8,406 nucleotides of DNA from Desulfovibrio sp. OttesenSCG-928-G15. Lineage in GTDB: Bacteria; Desulfobacterota; Desulfovibrionia; Desulfovibrionales; Desulfovibrionaceae. Below are positions 5,935 through 8,406 of this stretch, piece after piece. The stretch is taken from contig JAJDIC010000087.1 in assembly GCA_030266525.1 (NCBI GenBank), positions 1 through 8,406 on the forward strand. The letters run 5' to 3'. The stretch's first letter is position 1. The number at the start of each line of letters is the position of its first letter. Under the pieces are notes generated by a model. The model did no database searches. It worked only from the letters and a program-made list of their open reading frames with translations, and had not been told where the DNA came from. The position numbers were made by a program, and so were the translations under genes.

Positions 5935-6234
5935 ATGGATTACACACAGATACTTATCAAGCCCCTGATCTCTGAAAAGGGCACCTTCCTCAAGGAAGAG
6001 GAAAACAAGGTCGCCTTTTTCGTAGACAGAAGCGCCAACAAGGTCCAAATCAAAAAGGCCGTGGAAGAGGCGTTTGACGTAAAAGTCGAGGCTGTGAACG
6101 TTGTTGTAAGGAAGCCGCTGGCCAAAATATTCAGCCGTGGCCGCAAGCGCCTTGCCGGGCGTGTATCCGGCTTCAAAAAGGCCTATGTCACGCTGGCTCC
6201 CGGCAGCAAAATAGAATTCTTTGAGGGAGTTTAG
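5935..6234 (+). CDS. rplW: 50S ribosomal protein L23
   Basis: L23 sits at the tunnel exit and is the docking point for trigger factor and signal recognition particle. The product is 99 residues. It shows the N-terminal [11 protein letters not shown] (6-16), [22 protein letters not shown] (30-51) with its VEAVNVVV strand, and a basic loop [21 protein letters not shown] (63-83). The ribosome binding site AGAGG (5924-5928) precedes the ATG at 5935. The 24-nt gap from rplD is the largest in the operon. Its stop lies 2 nt before rplB, whose ribosome binding site is inside this gene, so translation of the two is probably coupled. Confidence 0.96.
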   Translation: MDYTQILIKPLISEKGTFLKEEENKVAFFVDRSANKVQIKKAVEEAFDVKVEAVNVVVRKPLAKIFSRGRKRLAGRVSGFKKAYVTLAPGSKIEFFEGV

Positions 6235-6236
6235 CC

Positions 6237-7061
6237 ATGGCCATACGTAAGCTGAAACCTACCTCGGCGGGCCGTCGTTTTCAAACGGTGTCCACTTTTG
6301 ATGAAGTTACCAAGTCTACCCCTGAAAAGTCGTTGACTGTCGGTATTCACAAAAAAGCCGGTAGAAACAACAACGGTCGCGTCACCAGCCGTCGTCGCGG
6401 CGGCGGGCACAAGCGCCTGTATCGTATTATCGACTTTCGCCGTGACAAGCTTGGCGTAACGGCTACCGTTTCCGCCATTGAGTACGACCCCAACCGTAGC
6501 GCCCGTATCGCTCTTCTGCGTTATGCAGACGGCGAAAAGCGTTATATTCTCGCCCCTGTGGGGGTGAACGTGGGCGACACGCTTCTTGCCGGCGAAGGTG
6601 CAGACATCAAGCCCGGCAACGCGCTGCCCATGAACAAGATTCCTGTGGGCACGCTCGTGCACAACATTGAGCTGAACCCCGGCAGAGGCGGCGTTTTTTG
6701 CCGCAGCGCCGGAACCTATGCCCAGGTTGTTGCCCGCGAAGGCAAGTATGTTACCCTGCGCATGCCCTCTGGCGAAGTGCGCAAAGTATTGTCTGCCGGT
6801 ATGGCCTCTATCGGTCAGGTAGGCAATATTCAGCATGAAAATGTTTCCCTTGGCAAGGCCGGCCGCAACCGCTGGCTCGGCCGCCGCCCGAAAGTCCGCG
6901 GCGTAGCCATGAACCCCGTGGATCACCCGCTTGGCGGCGGTGAGGGCAGAAGCTCCGGTGGCCGTCATCCTGTAACCCCGTGGGGCGTTCCCACCAAGGG
7001 CTACAAGACCCGCGATCCCAAAAAAGCTTCTTCCAAGCTGATTGTTAACCGGCGGAAGTAG
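6237..7061 (+). CDS. rplB: 50S ribosomal protein L2
   Basis: L2 is a core large-subunit protein needed for subunit association and peptidyl transferase activity. The product is 274 residues. Motifs are [22 protein letters not shown] (42-63), [25 protein letters not shown] (83-107) and MNPVDHP...GGGEGR (225-238). The functionally important histidine (E. coli His229, counted without Met) is present as His230. The next His of the common DHPHGGG is Leu232 here, a variant probably typical of the lineage. GAGGGAG (6223-6229) is a strong ribosome binding site with a 7-nt spacer, lying inside the end of rplW. Confidence 0.98.
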   Translation: MAIRKLKPTSAGRRFQTVSTFDEVTKSTPEKSLTVGIHKKAGRNNNGRVTSRRRGGGHKRLYRIIDFRRDKLGVTATVSAIEYDPNRSARIALLRYADGEKRYILAPVGVNVGDTLLAGEGADIKPGNALPMNKIPVGTLVHNIELNPGRGGVFCRSAGTYAQVVAREGKYVTLRMPSGEVRKVLSAGMASIGQVGNIQHENVSLGKAGRNRWLGRRPKVRGVAMNPVDHPLGGGEGRSSGGRHPVTPWGVPTKGYKTRDPKKASSKLIVNRRK

Positions 7062-7071
7062 GAGTTGACCG

Positions 7072-7353
7072 ATGCCGAGATCATTGAAAAAAGGCCCCTT
7101 TATTGACGGCCACCTGCTCAAAAAGGTTGAAGCCGCCACGGCGAACAACGACCGCCGCGTGATCAAAACCTGGTCACGTCGCTCCACCATCATTCCCGAA
7201 ATGGTGGGCCTGACCTTTGCCGTGCACAACGGAAGAAAGTTCATCCCTGTTTTTGTTACTGAAAACATGGTTGGGCACAAGATGGGCGAGTTTTCTCTTA
7301 CCCGCACCTTCCACGGCCATGCAGGCGACAAAAAAGCCAAGGGCAAAAAGTAA
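7072..7353 (+). CDS. rpsS: 30S ribosomal protein S19
   Basis: S19 is in the head of the small subunit, forms a pair with S13 and contacts tRNA and the inter-subunit bridge region. The product is 93 residues, the usual length. It begins [19 protein letters not shown] and contains [14 protein letters not shown] (33-46), [19 protein letters not shown] (52-70) and the closing [20 protein letters not shown], a basic tail. AGGAG (7060-7064), overlapping the rplB stop, lies 7 nt before the ATG. Confidence 0.97.
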   Translation: MPRSLKKGPFIDGHLLKKVEAATANNDRRVIKTWSRRSTIIPEMVGLTFAVHNGRKFIPVFVTENMVGHKMGEFSLTRTFHGHAGDKKAKGKK

Positions 7354-7362
7354 GGGGCAATT

Positions 7363-7698
7363 ATGGAAACAAGAGCTAGCCTGAAAGCCGTGCGTCTGTC
7401 TCCGCGTAAAGCGCGCCTTGTGGCCCGCAACGTGGTAGGCATGGACGCCGCAAAAGCCCTGGACGTGCTGAAGTTCACTCCGCAAAAAGCTGCGGCTGTG
7501 ATACGCCAGGTCATGTACTCTGCTTTGTCCAACAGCAACAACAATACGTCCATTGACCCGGACACGCTGGTGGTAAAGCAAATCATTGTCAACGAAGGCC
7601 CCAGCTGGAAACGCTTTTTGCCGCGCGCCCAAGGCCGTGCGACATCCATTGTCAAGCGTACCAGCCATATTACCGTCATTCTTGCCGAGAACAACTAG
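7363..7698 (+). CDS. rplV: 50S ribosomal protein L22
   Basis: L22 contacts all domains of 23S rRNA, and its hairpin forms part of the exit tunnel constriction beside L4. The product is 111 residues. Visible are RLSPRKARLVARNVVG (11-26), the NSNNNTSIDPDTLVVKQIIVNEGP region (57-80) and the tunnel hairpin KRFLPRAQGRATSIVKRTSHI (83-103). AAGGGG (7352-7357), overlapping the rpsS stop, supports the start. The rpsC start codon lies 9 nt after its stop. Confidence 0.97.
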   Translation: METRASLKAVRLSPRKARLVARNVVGMDAAKALDVLKFTPQKAAAVIRQVMYSALSNSNNNTSIDPDTLVVKQIIVNEGPSWKRFLPRAQGRATSIVKRTSHITVILAENN

Positions 7699-7707
7699 GA
7701 ACGAACA

Positions 7708-8355
7708 ATGGGTCAAAAAGTCAATCCCTTCGGTTTCCGGCTCGGGTACAACAAGAACTGGCAGTCTCGCTGGTACAGTAAGAAAGATTACCCGGCCTTT
7801 GTGTTTGAAGATCACAACATCCGTAACTATGTCAAAAAGCTGCTCTATGCCGCTGGCCTTGCCAGAATCGAAATAGAGCGCCCCGGCGACAAGGTTCGGC
7901 TTATCCTTTCCACCGCCCGCCCCGGTATTGTTATTGGTCGCAAGGGCGTGGAAATTGAAAAATTGCGTTCGGACTTGCGCAACAAGTTCGGTCGCGAGTT
8001 CGCCATAGAGGTGAACGAAATTCGCCGCCCGGAAGTGGAAGCCCAGCTTGTTGCTGAAAACGTGGCCCAGCAGCTTGAGCGCCGCGTTGCTTTTCGCCGG
8101 GCCATGAAGCGCACGGTGTCCATGGCCCGCAAGTTCGGGGCAGAAGGCATCAAAATTGGTTGTGCGGGCCGTCTCGCCGGTGCGGAAATCGCCCGTAGCG
8201 AATGGTATCGCGATGGGCGGGTGCCCCTGCAAACCCTTCGTGCCGATATTGACTACGGTTATGCCGAAGCAAAAACCACCTACGGGATCATCGGCGTAAA
8301 AGTGTGGATATTCAAGGGTGAAATCCTCGACCATGAGGTAAGTCAGAATGCTTAG
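7708..8355 (+). CDS. rpsC: 30S ribosomal protein S3
   Basis: S3 is at the mRNA entry channel and contributes to the ribosome's mRNA helicase activity with S4 and S5. The product is 215 residues, slightly shorter than in E. coli because of a shorter C-terminal tail. It starts [13 protein letters not shown] and has a type-2 KH domain with the GRKG loop at 77-80. The basic helix FRRAMKR (129-135) supplies the residues linked to helicase action. AGGAA (7697-7701) overlaps the rplV stop. The last codons overlap the start of rplP by 8 nt, suggesting translational coupling. Confidence 0.97.
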   Translation: MGQKVNPFGFRLGYNKNWQSRWYSKKDYPAFVFEDHNIRNYVKKLLYAAGLARIEIERPGDKVRLILSTARPGIVIGRKGVEIEKLRSDLRNKFGREFAIEVNEIRRPEVEAQLVAENVAQQLERRVAFRRAMKRTVSMARKFGAEGIKIGCAGRLAGAEIARSEWYRDGRVPLQTLRADIDYGYAEAKTTYGIIGVKVWIFKGEILDHEVSQNA

Positions 8356-8406
8356 TCCTAAAAGAACAAAATTCCGCAAGTTGCAAAAGGGACGGATCAA
8401 GGGCCC
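8348..8406 (+). CDS. rplP: 50S ribosomal protein L16, N-terminal fragment (cut by window edge)
   Basis: Only the first 19 codons are in the window. They read [19 protein letters not shown], the highly characteristic N-terminus of L16, a protein at the A-site side of the large subunit. The ATG at 8348 is in a different frame from rpsC and overlaps its end by 8 nt. GAGG (8335-8338) lies 9 nt upstream, inside rpsC. The order rpsC-rplP is canonical for the S10 operon. Confidence 0.95.
   Translation, partial: MLSPKRTKFRKLQKGRIKG

Noticed and set aside
4615..8400. Long open frames on the minus strand opposite the ribosomal protein genes (for example about 400-490 codons at 4615-5838, 6231-7694 and 7174-8400)
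   Set aside because: They are fully antisense to clearly identified ribosomal protein genes, show no recognisable domain, and arise from the codon bias of highly expressed genes.

Overview
The window comes from a sulfate-reducing deltaproteobacterium, most likely Desulfovibrio or a close relative. This rests on a Desulfovibrio-type homomeric ATP sulfurylase with the CxxC...CPH metal motif, lineage-like ribosomal protein variants (L3 without the methylated glutamine, S10 with SVHV), and moderately GC-rich coding DNA with AT-rich promoter regions. No tRNA, rRNA, CRISPR array, insertion sequence or phage gene was seen.

Layout, left to right. Positions 1-728 hold the 3' part of a UbiD-family decarboxylase gene. 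A complete D-2-hydroxyacid dehydrogenase (HprA-like) gene follows at 792-1766, 63 nt further on, and the two are probably cotranscribed. Next is an AT-rich 297-nt regulatory region. It carries a strong sigma70-type promoter whose -35 box lies inside an 18-bp Rex-like palindrome, and then a leader of about 140 nt ending in a strong ribosome binding site for sat (2064-3341), which encodes the sulfate-activating enzyme. After sat come three hairpins, the middle one a near-ideal bidirectional terminator. A small convergent gene on the minus strand (3510-3716) encodes a heavy-metal-associated (HMA)-like domain without its metal-binding cysteines.

A 591-nt non-coding region (3717-4307) precedes the S10 ribosomal protein operon. 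It holds a plausible promoter near 3934-3962 and a long, structure-rich leader. The leader has four GCAGGC copies, one complementary GCCTGC, and a terminator-like stem followed by T7CT8 just before the rpsJ ribosome binding site. The operon runs in the canonical order rpsJ-rplC-rplD-rplW-rplB-rpsS-rplV-rpsC-rplP, with gaps of 2-24 nt or an overlap, and leaves the window inside rplP.

The coding content is mostly ordinary housekeeping and energy metabolism. The unusual material is regulatory: the Rex-like operator on sat, which would tie sulfate activation to the NADH/NAD+ ratio, and the possible attenuator ahead of the S10 operon. I do not see a previously undescribed multigene system here.
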